From Oxyruncus cristatus (lineage: Eukaryota; Chordata; Aves; Passeriformes; Cotingidae): DNA of 64,000 nt. Below are positions 52,038-64,000 of the stretch, one piece after another. The first letter of the stretch is position 1; the number at the start of each line of letters is the position of its first letter. The notes under the pieces were generated by a model. That model ran no database searches and was not told where the DNA came from. It saw nothing but the letters and a program-made list of their open reading frames with translations. The DNA is taken from the NCBI GenBank assembly GCA_013399855.1, contig VXAY01001005.1:1-64000 (forward strand), read 5' to 3'. The translations under genes were made by a program, and so were the position numbers.

Positions 52038-52068
52038 AAGATACAAGGTGTTAAATACCTTGTATCTT
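52038..52068. repeat. Perfect inverted repeat, 12-bp arms, 7-bp loop
   Basis: AAGATACAAGGT (52038-52049) and its exact complement ACCTTGTATCTT (52057-52068) are separated by GTTAAAT. The hairpin runs directly into a tandem duplication. Confidence 0.95.
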
Positions 52069-52104
52069 CCTTTATAGATCTAATATCTTCCTTTATAGAT
52101 CTGT
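52063..52104. repeat. Tandem duplication, 21-bp period, two copies
   Basis: TATCTTCCTTTATAGATCT begins at 52063 and is repeated exactly beginning at 52084. The first copy shares its start with the right arm of the preceding hairpin. Confidence 0.92.
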
Positions 52105-52803
52105 CTTTCATAACTGGAGGCCAGATTCAGTAAAGGGCAAACATACCTAAAAGTGAATTTATCACTCTATTATTTCTCTATGTTCAGAACAGCAATTCTG
52201 AAAGTCCTGGAAGTTCTACATCTGCCATAACACAGCATAACTTAGTTTTGACAAAGTAGAATAGCTAAACACCTTGCTTAATGGTAGACCTTAGCAGGCA
52301 GACGGTCAAGCATTCTTGCTTTTCCAGGCTCTGACAAGCTTCATCCGAGAGGTGCTGTCAGTGCACCTCAGAGACTGACGCACACTGACAATTTTGGACT
52401 ACTCACAGTACACTTGTACCCTTCCTTTAGGCAAAGCTGAAAGTGAGTTAACTTAGTTTCTAGACCACTTGCACCTACCTCCCAGAAAAGGGAGGAAAGA
52501 GACAAAAGAGGAAAGTGAATGCTAAAATAGAATGAACACATCTTTGTCAGTCTCGTATTTGTCCTTGTCTTCTGTCTACACTCAACTAGCACATTCACAG
52601 TCCCTTCCAGTGCACTGCTGCCACTGTTTAGACACTGAAGGACTGCACATGCTGGGTAAGCCAGACAGGTAAGCCTGCCACTGGGATGGAGGGTCCTGCA
52701 ACAGAAGAGAAGCTGCATGGCAGCCAGCAGCCGGGAATATTGCCCATGCTCAAGAATCACCACAAACAGCAATATTCTCCCTGGCTCACTAGGATGATGT
52801 AAT
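52105..52803. other. RGS7BP: RGS7BP intron 2 sequence, nothing recognised
   Basis: A 134-codon minus frame (52368-52772) is open but unrecognised and lies just before a CR1 insertion. No other feature is seen. Confidence 0.5.
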
Positions 52804-54144
52804 GATGGAAGCTGGTGAATGTCACACCCATCCGCAAAAAGGTGAACCCAGGCAACTACAGGCCTGTTGGCCTGACCTCAGTGCCTGGCAGGGTTACGGA
52901 GCAGATCATCCTAAGTGCAATCACACAGCACCTGCAGGATGGACAAGGGATCAGACCCAGCCAGCACGGGTTTAGGAGGGACAGGTCCTGTCTGACCAAC
53001 CTGATCTCCTTTGATGACCAGGTGACACGCCTGCTGGATGAGGGGAAGGCTGTGGATGTGTCTGTCTGGACTTCAGCAAAGCCTTTAACACCGTCTCCCA
53101 CAGCATTCTCTTGGAAAAACTGGCAGCCCACGGCTTGGACAGGGGCACTCTGTGCTGGGTTAGGAACTGGCTGGAGGGCCGGGCCCAGAGAGTGGTGGTG
53201 AACGGGGCTGCATCCAGTTGGCAGCCGGTCACCAGTGGTGTCCCCCAGGGATCAGTGTTGGGCCCAGTTCTGTTTAATATCTTTATTGATGATTTAGATG
53301 AGGAGATTGAGTCCACTATTAGCAAATTTGCAGATGACACTAATCTGGGGGGGAATGTTGATCAGCTGGAAGTCAGGTGGGCTCTGCAGAGGGACCTGGA
53401 CAGACTGGAGAGCTGGGCTGATTCCAACGGGATGAGGTTCAACAAGGCCAAGTGCCAGGTCCTGCACTTTGGCCACAACAACCCCCTGCATTGCTACAGG
53501 CTGGGCACTGAGTGGCTGGAGAGCAGCCAGGCAGAAAGGGATCTGGGGNTCCTGGCCTGGATCAGGAACAGTGTGGCCAGCAGGAACAGGGAAGTGATTC
53601 TGCCCCTGTACTCAGCACTGGTGAGGCCACACCTGGAGTGCTGTGTCCAGCTCTGGGCCCCTCAGTTCAGGAGGGATATTGAGGTGCTGGAGCAGGTGCA
53701 GAGAAGAGCAACCAGGCTGGTGAAGGGACTTGAACACAAGCCCTGTGAGGAGAGGCTGAGGGAGCTGGGGTTGTTTAGCCTGGAGAAGAGAAGGCTCAGG
53801 GGAGACCTCATCACTCTCTACAACTCCCTGAGAGGAGGTTGTAGGCAGGTGGGGGTTGGTCTCTTCTCCCAGGCAACCAGCAGCAGGACAAGAGGGCACG
53901 GTTTTAAGCTGTGCCAGGGGAGGTTTAGGTTGGATATTAGGAAGAAATTCTTTACAGAGAGGGTAATCGGGCATTGGAATGGGCTGCCCGGGGAAGTGGT
54001 GGATTCTCCATCCCTGGAGGTTTTTAAGATGAGAGTGGATGTGGCCCTTAGTGCCATGGTCTAGTAACTGTGGTGGTGTTGGATCAAGGGTTGGACTTAA
54101 ATGATCTCAGAGGTCCTTTCCAACCCGGCTGGTTCTATGATCCT
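52804..54144 (+). mobile_element. CR1: CR1 LINE, 5' truncated, with reverse transcriptase region
   Basis: The longest and best preserved CR1 in the window. The first frame carries WKLVNVTPIRKK, NYRPVGLTSVPGRV and SQHGFRRDRSCLTNL (reverse transcriptase N-terminal motifs). A small deletion near 53060, just before the DFSKAF motif, shifts the frame. The second frame carries [20 protein letters not shown] and the catalytic KFADDT at about 53321-53341, then the C-terminal part to a stop at 54062-54064. The 3' UTR ends with GGTTCTATGATCC near 54144. A single N at 53549 replaces roughly the part that reads onward into ALAxxKANGIL in other CR1s. The element is dead but relatively young. Confidence 0.95.
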
Positions 54145-55108
54145 CGTTTTTTTTCTTGCTGTTCCTATTTTTCATATGAATACTTTCTTCATGAACATTT
54201 CCTGGCAGCAGATTTGGTGTAAGAATTCTAATACTTCCATATTATGTTAAATTATGTGCTTGAAGTTGTTGAAGAAACTGCTTTCCCATTGCAAAAGAAA
54301 ACAAGTTTGCATTTATTGTGTGAGCAAAGAGAAGCTGACACTTCATATCTCTGTCTATCACAGCAAGACAGGTCATTGAAAATACACTGTTGGTAATCTT
54401 GGCAGCACAGCAAATGGTTAAATGGCAAAGTATTTAGAAGTGCCAGGTTTGTACAGCAGCCTCCAATTATTTCCAACAGTTCTGGAGCTGTTACTGTGGT
54501 GAAGCAGCACTATTCACCCACACGTGTTTACACCCGCTCCCAAAAGAACCACCAACAAAGCAGAGATTGGTATTTTGGTATAGGATGACAACTGCAACCA
54601 TACCACATGAGGCTGAGTGATGTGAAGCTCTGTGCTGAGGTAGCAGTCCCTTCATGCAGGGTGAAGAGCACCAGTGCCCAAAAGTGTGGACATTCCAAAG
54701 TCTGGGCATTTAATTTAGCTGCAGACTTACCCAAGGTGTCATGTGTGTACAGCCTTGCTATTCATTTTACATCATTCAAGACTTGGAAATTAGTACTATG
54801 TCTGTGCAGCTGCTCATATAGGATGCTGGGTGCCAAAGAAGACTTTGTGGAGGAATCCTTGTTTCCCAAGCAGAAAAAGGGCATTTCAAAGAAGGGAAAA
54901 CCAAAAGCAACACCAGTTCAAAAATTCAAATGGAGACTTAAAGCAGGATTCAAAAATCTGAAGTGAAAAAAATGCAAAGTTCTTTATGCTAGAATACTGC
55001 TTCCTGAACATATTTTACCAACAGATGGTTTTAAAAATTTCTTTCTCCATACATGAATTTCAATTCAGGAAGCTAATCTGTTAGGGGTTTTTCTCTTTCT
55101 TTTTTTTT
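54145..55108. other. RGS7BP: RGS7BP intron 2 sequence with an unrecognised 119-codon frame
   Basis: The frame 54607-54966 (+) ends in a Lys-rich stretch (VQKFKWRLKAGFKNLK). It has no known motif, no clear splice or poly(A) support, and overlapping frames on the other strand, so I do not call it a gene. Confidence 0.4.
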
Positions 55109-55180
55109 NNNNNNNNNNNNNNNNNNNNNNNNNNNNNNNNNNNNNNNNNNNCTATTTTTTTTTTTTTTTTTTTTTTTTTT
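55109..55180. other. 43-N gap followed by a 26-base poly-T run
   Basis: N at 55109-55151, flanked by T-runs on both sides (T at 55101-55108 and 55155-55180). The gap is most likely an unresolved homopolymer. A long poly-T on + could be the poly(A) tail of a minus-strand retroposed sequence, but no such sequence is recognised next to it. Confidence 0.8.
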
Positions 55181-55693
55181 GACACATTCATGTTTTCTCA
55201 GAGTCTTGCAGCTGTGATTTTTAACTTAACTACTCATGCAGATTTGATCTGTGAAGTGTCTGGTGGAGCTGTGTGAGATACTTCTACTGACTCTTTACCA
55301 CAATTTATTTTTCTCTTGAAATACTTTTGTATGGAGATATTTGGATATTTGGGGTTTTTAAAAAGATAAAAAAATACTCTGACATATTCAAAGCTTTCCT
55401 AGAAGCATTTAATACATCCAGAATCCCACTTACTCTGAGCAACTTACTAATGATCTGTTTTCGTTCCACACTAGAATTGCAGTAGTTACGCTGTTTCACT
55501 AACAGAAAAAAAGGATTATGAAAACGTATAGATATTTTCAGCAATTGTTAATGCAGTAAAGCTCATATCCAAATCACAGTAGAACTTACAGAATATTTTC
55601 CCTTTAGTTTAAATAGTCTCTATACCAATGTGGTATGTAAGATTTTTGAGGAAAAGCAAATACATTGTTCTTTACTACTTCTCATTCTAATAC
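55181..55693. other. RGS7BP: RGS7BP intron 2 sequence, nothing recognised
   Basis: AT-rich sequence between the poly-T run and the next CR1. The minus frame at 55305-55544 is unrecognised. Confidence 0.5.
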
Positions 55694-56332
55694 CAGTGTG
55701 CCCAGGTGGCCAAGAAGGCCAAGGGCATCCTGGCCTGGATCAGGAACAGTGTGGCCAGCAGGAACAGGGAAGTGATTCTGCCCCTGTACTCAGCACTGGT
55801 GAGGTCACACCTGGAGTGCTGTGTCCAGCTCTGGGCCCCTCAGTTCAGGAAGGATATTGAGGTGCTGGAGCAGGTCCAGAGAAGAGCAACCAGGCTGGTG
55901 AAGGGACTTGAGCACAAGTTCTATGAGGAGAGGCTGAGGGAGCTGGGGTTGTTTAGCCTGGAGAAGAGGAGGCTCAGGGGAGGTCTCATCACTCTCTACA
56001 ACTCCCTGAGAGGAGGTTGTAGGCAGGTGGGGGTTGGTCTCTTCTCCCAGGCAACCAGCAGTAGGACAAGAGGGCATGGGCTTAAGCTGTGCCAGGGGAG
56101 GTTTAAGTTGAATATTAGGAAGAAATTTTTTTTCTTTACAGAGAAAGTAATCAGCCATTGGAATGGGCTACCCAGAGAGGTGGTGGATTCTCCATCCCTG
56201 GAGGTTTTTAAGATGAAACTGGATGTGGCTCTTAGTACCATGGTCTGATAACCATGGTGATGTTGGATCAAGGGTTGGACTTAATGATCTCAGAGGTCTT
56301 TTTCAACCCAGTCGATTCTATGATTCTGCGAT
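55694..56332 (+). mobile_element. CR1: CR1 LINE, 3' half, young
   Basis: Begins CAGTGTGCCCAGGTGGCC and runs through the C-terminal reverse transcriptase part to the tail GATTCTATGATTCTGCGAT. The C-terminal frame is open from 55706 to the stop at 56246-56248. It matches the copy at 53550-54144 base for base over long stretches by eye. It has a T-rich insertion near 56127-56135. 5' truncated. Confidence 0.95.
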
Positions 56333-59300
56333 CACATCTGCTCTGGTTTTCTCATTCTGATATATGGAGAATTAGAAATCTAAGTTACAAACAGATAAAA
56401 GTTATCTAGATCACACAAATGTTTTATAAGATGCCTTTTGGAAAAAATGTTGAAATTTACATTCAAAAAAGGTACTAGAGACAGAAAAGGAAAAAAGAAG
56501 TGTCATAAATCTATACGAAACGTCTGTTTTAGCGTCCTGTTAATGGTCAACAGCAGATGGCATCACTTGCCTGCAGCAGAGTTCCTTCTAAATTTGGTAT
56601 GTTGGTAGCTAGTTCTGACCTAGATCCTGCGGTATCAAATACCTGAAGTATTTAACTCTTCTCCAGGCCTTTCTGGAAAGTTTGACCCTAGTTCTCCATA
56701 TAGATCAGAAGGAATTTCATAAACTATCCCATATCGGATACTTTGCTTCATTTTCAAAAAATCTCTGTACAACTATTAACTGCATAGGAGTCTAGGTATG
56801 AATGCCTACTGTTTATGTTTTGTGGACTTCTGAAAGACAGAGTTTGTAAATCAGTTATTAATGAATAGTAACTGATTAGGGAACATTTTATAGAACATAA
56901 AAGCTTAGCAAAAGTCAAAGAGGAAATCCACAGGCAGCATGACTTTCAGCTGCCTGTAATCAAGTAAAAAGAGGCTGAGCTCAAGCCTGTTGGATTGCAC
57001 AAACGTATCTTTTCTGTCACTAATTTTTTATCAGAGAAATTCATTTGAGAACAACTTGGATGATGACAAGGCAGGGTACTGAATAGGAATTTCTTTGGTA
57101 AGCATAAGAATTACTGCATATTCAGCTAATCTGAATGCCTCCTTGGTTACCACTGATTTTTTCTGGCAGATCTGTGTGATGGTTTGGGTTTATCTGTTAT
57201 TTGGCATCATATAATTTCAGGCTGTCATATTTTTTGTTCAGCTGAGCCTAGAGCTAATGCCAGCTGGAGAGCTCGCCCAAAGATTTTTTTTTGTCTAACC
57301 AGACACCACCTTCTCAACAGTGAGTCTGATAATATGCAGAGAGAAGAGCCCTGTTCAGCTCATGGTTGGCAAGTGCAGAAGTCTTACAGATTTTCTAAAT
57401 TAAAGCCAAGGGACAGAGAGCTAAATGAAAGAACGCGGGAAAATGGGCTTAGATTTACCAAGTTATTGTGATTCATTTTGTCCTCTGGTGGAATAGTTTG
57501 AATAGTGTTCTGGTAGTTGACTTCTTGCCCATGAGTTAATTCAGTCAATAAAGCTCACTTCTGAAGGAAGTAGTTTAGAAAATTCTTGTCTGTGATTCTG
57601 ATTGTTTCAAAAGAGTGTTTTCTGAATAGCACGCTCAAATAGTGGATATGCTGTGAAGTACATGCACAGCTCTTAAAAACAGTGCGTGATTTTGTTTGCC
57701 TGATAAGGTAAAATCAGGGATGTGAAGAATCGTATTAGTTAATTATTAATTAATCCATTTTAATGGTAAAGTTACTGCATCTGTAGTAATTTTTTAATAT
57801 AGTGAGTTTCCAAAAGAATTTTAGAACTTCAACATAAAAAAAAACCTTAGGAGGCTTCAATAAGATACGTGATGCTATTTTTTCTTTTGGGATTATTTCT
57901 TAAAAAGGGGAGCCACCCATGAAAAGGAAACAACAACATATTCAAAATGTCTGTAATTTGCAGACCATGTATGGCCCTTGGTTTATCAGATAACTTCTGT
58001 GGAAGTCAGTGAGATTTTCTTGTATGGATAAGAAATGTATGTTTCCTGCTGTTACAGTTGTGTTTAAATCGTTCTAGCATAGAAATATCCAAACTGCCAT
58101 CAGCCTGAGAGTTTGCAATGTCTCTATAATATGATTCACTTCATTGTGAGTTTATTCTGCTTTTTCTGTCATATACTCAGATTGAGTCGATCAGCTGTAT
58201 CAGAGTTATTGGAGATTTACACTCGTCTAACTAAACAAAATCTGATCACATGTCTTCTGTTATTGAGAGTGCAGTTGTAACTGCTTCAAAACAACCATCT
58301 GATTTAATAAAAACAACATTGCAATCATTTATGGTTCTACTAGAAAGAAAAAGCCCTACTTTTTGCCTCCCTGGACTGGGGTGTGGCATAGAGGTTTTAT
58401 GACAGTATTGCATTAGTAGAGAACAAAAAAACAACACATGACACTGAAGCTGACAGCAGTTTGTGTACATTTTAAAAAAAATAACCCCAGCAAATGGGAG
58501 GAACATAAATAAGAATGTTTTCCCAATAACTGTTTTGAAGAAAACATTGTTGAATGACTTTCTACCTGTATTCAAAATGAATCAGCCATTCTTCTGTGGC
58601 CTTCAAAGCTGCATGGTTACATGATAAAGAAATAAACAATCTATTTAAGATACAAAGCAGAGGCAGGTTTAGTAGGTTGTTGCACCTGAGCCATAATCAG
58701 AAGGGTCCCTTGCACTCAGTTAAGTGTATCTCCTCTGCAGTATTTGTCACCTTTTTCATTGCCACAGAAGCCCTATATGTCTGAGGTAGGTCTTGGTCCC
58801 AGATCATCTTTTTAGCTGCTATGTGTTTCTAAACTGCAGTGTTTCTAGTACTAAATTAAAATACAGTCTACAGGGTTATGTTTGTGGACAGTGATTTCCC
58901 GCAGCTCATCAAGGCAACTTGCATTCTTTTTCATGGGAGGTACATATATGGAGCATAAGGCAGAATTTGATGAATTAATTTTCCTTTGGCTTTTGAAGAG
59001 AGTCTTCGTTGTATGTCTAGATAGTTCTTTCAGCTCATAATATTTTTAACTAATAATACTTTTCCTTAGAGTTAAGCGTAGAATTTGTCAAAACACTGCT
59101 TTTACAAAAAGATGTATCAAACCCTTCATGTGTCACTACTCTTTTAACCGGAGATCGTCAATATATATATTTTTCATGTTGTTGATAGTAAAAGTAAAAT
59201 GCTGCTCTGTTGTAAATGTGCGACTAAAATTATGAAGTTACATTCAGAATTAGACTATAATTGTTTTTCAGTTTTATTGTCGTTTCACAACTTTTAGTGG

Positions 59301-62300
59301 AACTGTGAATGCTAGACAACTGTGGAAAATCAGGAAAATCTGAAGGTATTTTCTTAATTGTAACCAACATTTTGGCAGTACAATAAAATCATTTGTCAAG
59401 TATTTTGGGGGAAAAATATTTTTTAATGGAACATTCACTCTTTACCTTTGCATTTAAGAAGGAGTGTTTTAATCAAGTTTATTCTTGTATTTCAAAATAA
59501 TTATCAGAATAACTGCATTCACCTCTCAACGATATTGACTACTATATGGTTGGTGTAAGAGCTCCCCCTATAGGTTTTATTTTAAATATCTGCTTAGGAA
59601 AATAAAAAGGAAATTCCACTTCTTGTTAGTGCTTTATAAACAAATTCATTTGAGCAACATGACCTGATTTTTAAAAAGTAGGATTTTATGGAAAGAAAGC
59701 CATCTGTTTTACTAATGGTTAAAACGTAAGAATGTAATGTTACAGATTTATTTATTTTTACAAAAAATTATACTTTTAATAGCAGCATGGTATACTGCAT
59801 AACATAAGCTACTGTTAAACAAGGAACAAAACAGCATTTTCACTTTTGTAACTACTTTAATACATGTAGCTATCAGAGCTCTGAACCTACAGAAGTACAG
59901 CTCACACAGAAGTATGAATTTCTCATCAACTGAGGATAAGGACTTTCAATAAGGACTTCTACATTTTTTGGCACCCTGGTGGTATGGTGCTCTTGTGACA
60001 ACTACAGAAATTCCTAGTAAGGAAGAGACAGGATATCTGAATGTATTTAATATACAACTACCAACAGAATTTAGCAGAGAGAGCAAAAAGGAAAATCAGA
60101 GTCAAATGATCTACTTGTTTTACCTAGGTATCAGCAACTGTTTCTAAGTCAAATAAGTAATCCTACAGACCTCGCAATGGGACATGACATTTTTGGTAGT
60201 AGTAAGCTACCCATCTATCTGTCCTTAATACAGTTTTTAAGTGTTAAAAACAAAACAAAAAAAATCTTTGTAGGAAGGAACACGTCATCTTAGTTCAATT
60301 TGAAAATCAAAGCCTACTATTTTCTCATGAAGATTGGGCAGGAATTATGCCTGACAGTTATTAAGTGATGTGGCAGCTTGTATGGGCCTATAAACTTCAG
60401 CCTCCGTGCAAAACATTTGCATAAGCACAAACATGTATCTTGCTACTTCACTGGGAAGTCATCAGGCTTTCTCATAGGATTCCATGAATTCTATCTTTGG
60501 TCCCTTCCTACATGGGCCATTCTTCTCTGCATTTTTAGGAAAGGCAGCAGCACTTCCCTGTCAGATGAAGTATTTCTGAGAAGCCACAACCTGTGTATCC
60601 AAATCCTTTGAAAGTTACCAGTAACTCTTCATTTTACCTGAGTGGATAGGGAAGAGCAAGAAAATTTCTGTTGCACAACAGATGTGGGAAGTGAGCACAG
60701 TTCCTATTCACAGTGGCAGCTGTGCTTGGAAGGTGATGGTGAGGTGCTGGTCTTTGTCTCATGGGCAGGTGCTCAGTGCTATCATATGCCCACCTGCATA
60801 TAAGCTATTAAACAGCTCTGTTGAGAATACAGTTTAGGACAGTATTGTATAAGATTTTGTTAATATGGGATTACCTTGAGTATCTTTACTGGTCTTCATA
60901 AAGAAATCAGCCAAACTAACTGAAACAGCTGACTGTGGGGGAAGGGAGGGGTAATATTATAAGCTTCCTTGAACTTCACTTTGTAAATAAATATTAATTC
61001 TGTATATAACTAATTAATATTAGTTAAAAATAAACATATCATAACCAGCATTCTGAAAGTTATGCCTGTAGCAGTCCCCCATTCAGCATTTCTCATGGCA
61101 TGACATTGAACATATAGAAATATAAGAATATGGAGAATTGAAATTTATAACACTTTAAAGAGAAATTTTAAGCCCTCTATGCAGAATTGAGGGATTGTAA
61201 AAGAAATCTTTATGTGCATTCACATCAAAGCATGAAAATGAGGCCTATATACATGCACAGGAGAAAATGGTTTGGTTGCAAGCTAAAGGAGTTCTTGTCA
61301 TTACTGCAATTAGATACTAATTAAATAGTTTGAGAGAATCAGTGAGGGTACTGGCCTGGAAATAATTCTCTTTGTGTAAAGTTTTCATAATTAAAAATAT
61401 TTTTCTTGGATGTCATTGCTGTTACTCTGGATTTGCAATTTAGAGAAGCATTTTGCCCGCAGTCCAATTACAGATGCTCAATATTCTTGAGAAAACAGGA
61501 ATGGGTCAGAACATGCATATATCATCAATATGTCTAGTTCTTACTTCACTCTATTCATAAACGTACTTTGCAAGAAAAACACATTAGATTTATGAGAGCA
61601 AAACAATATGTATTACTGTGCTTTTGAATACTCTTCCAGCTCATTTGTAAGTAGGAAGCCACTGATAAATTTGAATTGACTCATGAGCTAAGCATCTTCT
61701 GTATAATTGCTGCCTTCTTAGTCTGCACAATTAAAAATTCTGTCACTAAGAGTAAAAAAGTTTAAAGGTTTTCACCATTTTTGCTTCACAGAAATTTGAT
61801 AGCTGTATGAGGCATGCAGATCCTGAAATCTTTTTGCCAGTGACACCTAGAAAGGAAGATTGTAAATTGGAAGTAAACATTGCAAACTAAGTTCCTGTAA
61901 TAGCCGTGACTTCTGAAAGGTCTGAGTGTTTCTGACATTTTAAATAGTGCAGAGAAAAATAGGACAACCATAATCCAGTTTTATCTAAATCTGCTATAAG
62001 GAAATTGTCTTGACACAATGTAGTGATTACTCCTCTTAGTGATAGACTTGTGTACTAGCTCTCACAAGAGCTAGACAGATTCAACTTGACTTGAATGAGA
62101 TAGTGGAGTAGAACTGTATCTCCCTTTCAGAAAGAGCTCTCATCACTGAGGAAGAAAAGGTCATTATAACCATTGAAGATGGCTGTAATTTTTTGTAGGC
62201 TCCACTTTGCACAAGAACATGGGGGAATAACCTTTAGGTGGAACAGGCAAATCAATGGCTGCAGGACAGAAAAAACCCTGCTCTCAAAAAAAAGTTTGGG

Positions 62301-62659
62301 CATCTAGGAAACTCAGACAGAAACTGAATATGCTTGTGTGTATATTTGTGGGGCTCCAGGACTTAGGTATTACATGAAATAAGCAAAAAGTTTGATGACC
62401 CAAATTTTGGACCTGGATCCTAAGGATGGAAAGCAAATGTGATTGTACGCTCCTTAAGTTTTTTGTAATCCATGTATTGGTAAACACAGCTCAAAGGAAA
62501 TTACTGTATATGTGCTTGTTGAGAAAAAGGCTACACAGTAAGTGATGGAGACAATGGGGTGGAGGGGGGAAACAGCTGTATCGTTGTCTACTGCAGGTCA
62601 TGGTACTGAACTTGGGAATAATGTTCACTGAAAATTTAAGCATATTTGATACAAAGGGG
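56333..62659. other. RGS7BP: RGS7BP intron 2 sequence, nothing firmly recognised
   Basis: AT-rich. A segment beginning TGTGTGATGGTTTGGG near 57174 has an LTR-like start but no matched end. RGS7BP exon 3 was looked for (a segment encoding PEDGEIHPE-like and CLEMYT-like sequence) and not found. Confidence 0.5.
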
Positions 62660-62960
62660 TATAAAAAAAATGTCATCTGTAAGCTAAAAGGTCGGACAAG
62701 TCAGGATAGTAAAAGCGTCCAACGGGCCACGTATTATAATGTATTATAAATATATATTTTGTTGTTCATTTTGGCTGGACCCTGGATCTAGGTATAAAGA
62801 ATGATCTCTTAGGTCAGAAAGAACCCGTTTCACTAGTGTAAATAAACACTGCCTGCTGTAGGTCTCCAAGCCTTTGGCCTAGATTGATATCAAGAAATTA
62901 TTTGACCATATCAGCCCAATCTGGTTGCTGCAAATAATTTATCAGATAAGTTCCTTTGGT
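62660..62960 (+). mobile_element. Possible LTR-like block
   Basis: GGTATAAAGAA near 62792 followed by AAATAAACACTGCCTGC near 62842 has the TATA-to-poly(A) spacing of an LTR, and GCGTCC and ACGGGCC give a few CpGs in an AT-rich background. No TG...CA ends with matching target duplications were found. It could equally be chance. Confidence 0.25.
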
Positions 62961-64000
62961 TCCTGTGAGGAAATCCTCAAGTCTACTTTTATTTTATATA
63001 TAGGAGAGTCTTTTGAAACATAAGTTTAACCACAGGAAATGCAATCACTGTTTGCAATCTTTTTATTGTGAAAGCTTCCTTTATATTATTCATAGGCTAG
63101 AATTCTGTAAGTGTGCTGAATTTTTTTTTATTTCTTAGCAATAGTATTCAGAAATACCTTTAGGTTCAGCATGGCTAGAAAAGCAGGTTCCTCTAGTTAT
63201 TATAAAAGTCAGTTTTGAGGGGTGTCTTGTCATTTAGCATCACTATGCAGGAAATGAGTAGCAAGAATGTCTGAAAACGAAATCTCTGAAATCCCAGTCA
63301 ATCTTACTGCTTACTGCCCTATTGAAAGTACCTTGCAATGAGCGTTGAAAACCTAATTATCAGGGATGACCGGTTAAATCACTTTGTTAGCACTCACCAA
63401 AACAGTTTTACAGAACAGTTTATAAGGAAAGGTGTCCGTACTTGTGTAACATACCCAGCCTACAAAACTGATATATAATGTCTGATTTTACAACCAGGCA
63501 TGAGAATTGGTTCCTAGATCTGGATGAATTATTTTCTTAGTGTCCTGAGCAGTTAATGGGAGGTGTACAATTACTTTTGGTTTCCATTTTTGTTTTCAAA
63601 ATTGTTACTTCTTCTCTGAAAAAAAAGTCTTGTGCATCCCATTTTCCTCACAGTGCAGTATCATGTAATTACTAATTTAAACACGGGGGGGGAACAAATT
63701 CAGGCAGAATATATAGAACCAAAAGACTAAAACTGACTTGTTTCTGATGAGAGTGTCGTCAAAGTAGATTGATCTTACCTGATCCAGGATTTCTAACCTG
63801 GACTGTTAAAGTGGCCCTGGTGTCTCCTGTGTCTGTGTCAAGACCAAGGCTAACTGAAACTGGATGGCAAAAGAACACTTCAATCTCACAGGAAATACTT
63901 ATCTAAAGCTTTTAAAGAGGAGAAAATAGTCACTTATTTACCCCTTTTCCAAAAACATGCAGAGGAGACAATAAGGACATTTAATCTTACTGAAGACAAT
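62961..64000. other. RGS7BP: RGS7BP intron 2 sequence, nothing recognised
   Basis: AT-rich, with a G-rich run near 63684-63690. No gene or named repeat is seen. The exon 3 acceptor of RGS7BP lies beyond the window or was missed. Confidence 0.5.

Noticed and set aside
54607..54966. 119-codon frame ending in a basic Lys-rich tail
   Set aside because: No motif, no convincing splice or poly(A) signals, and open frames on the opposite strand suggest composition.
57174..57475. LTR-like start TGTGTGATGGTTTGGG with a 95-codon frame
   Set aside because: No matching CA end or target duplication could be found, and the frame has no family.

Overview
This is a 64 kb piece of a bird nuclear genome. The evidence is the AT-rich sequence with very few coding bases, the many CR1 LINE fragments on both strands (the dominant avian retrotransposon, several ending in its characteristic ATTCTATGATTCT-type 3' tail), the avian-style solo LTRs, and one clean vertebrate exon. 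That exon, at 44985-45151 on the + strand, is exon 2 of RGS7BP (R7BP, the membrane anchor of R7-family RGS/Gbeta5 complexes). RGS7BP is on human 5q12, a region that corresponds to the avian Z chromosome, so Z linkage is likely; this is inference.

Layout. 1-19900 is mostly unannotatable intergenic or intronic DNA. It holds an old CR1 (1783-2276, -), a possible terminal exon with a poly(A) signal (6366-6660, +), a complete solo LTR with a 4-bp target duplication (9251-9891, -), an assembly-type duplication around a single N (10699-10804), a 168-codon ORF of unknown meaning (10797-11303) and another CR1 (14400-15010, +). 19950-21823 has two LTRs side by side; the second is a complete 1314-bp ERVL-like solo LTR with TG...CA ends and a 5-bp target duplication. 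23521-24563 is an old CR1 split by a younger CR1.

The most interesting region is 27.7-33.4 kb on the - strand. A collinear set of exon-like blocks there encodes parts of a 5'-nucleotidase C-terminal domain, as in UshA/YfkN-type metallophosphatases. Two blocks have matching lengths, phases and splice sites (28326-28467 and 27713-27859). A third (about 29479-29607) carries the family's LDG...ESSLGN segment, and an exon-like block at 33237-33364 may belong to the same gene. The gene would run toward lower coordinates, divergently from RGS7BP. Some family-defining parts are not visible (the NGG-R loop, the GGDGY end and the N-terminal metal-binding domain), so it may be an incompletely seen gene or a decaying one.

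41.5-42.7 kb is a CpG island interrupted by a 703-N gap. It is very probably the RGS7BP promoter and first exon. Downstream, 45.2-64 kb looks like RGS7BP intron 2, with five CR1 pieces (one retaining the reverse transcriptase catalytic block at 52804-54144), a hairpin plus tandem duplication at 52038-52104, a small gap in a poly-T tract and a weak LTR-like block near 62.7-62.9 kb. No tRNA, rRNA, CRISPR or bacterial-type operon is present.
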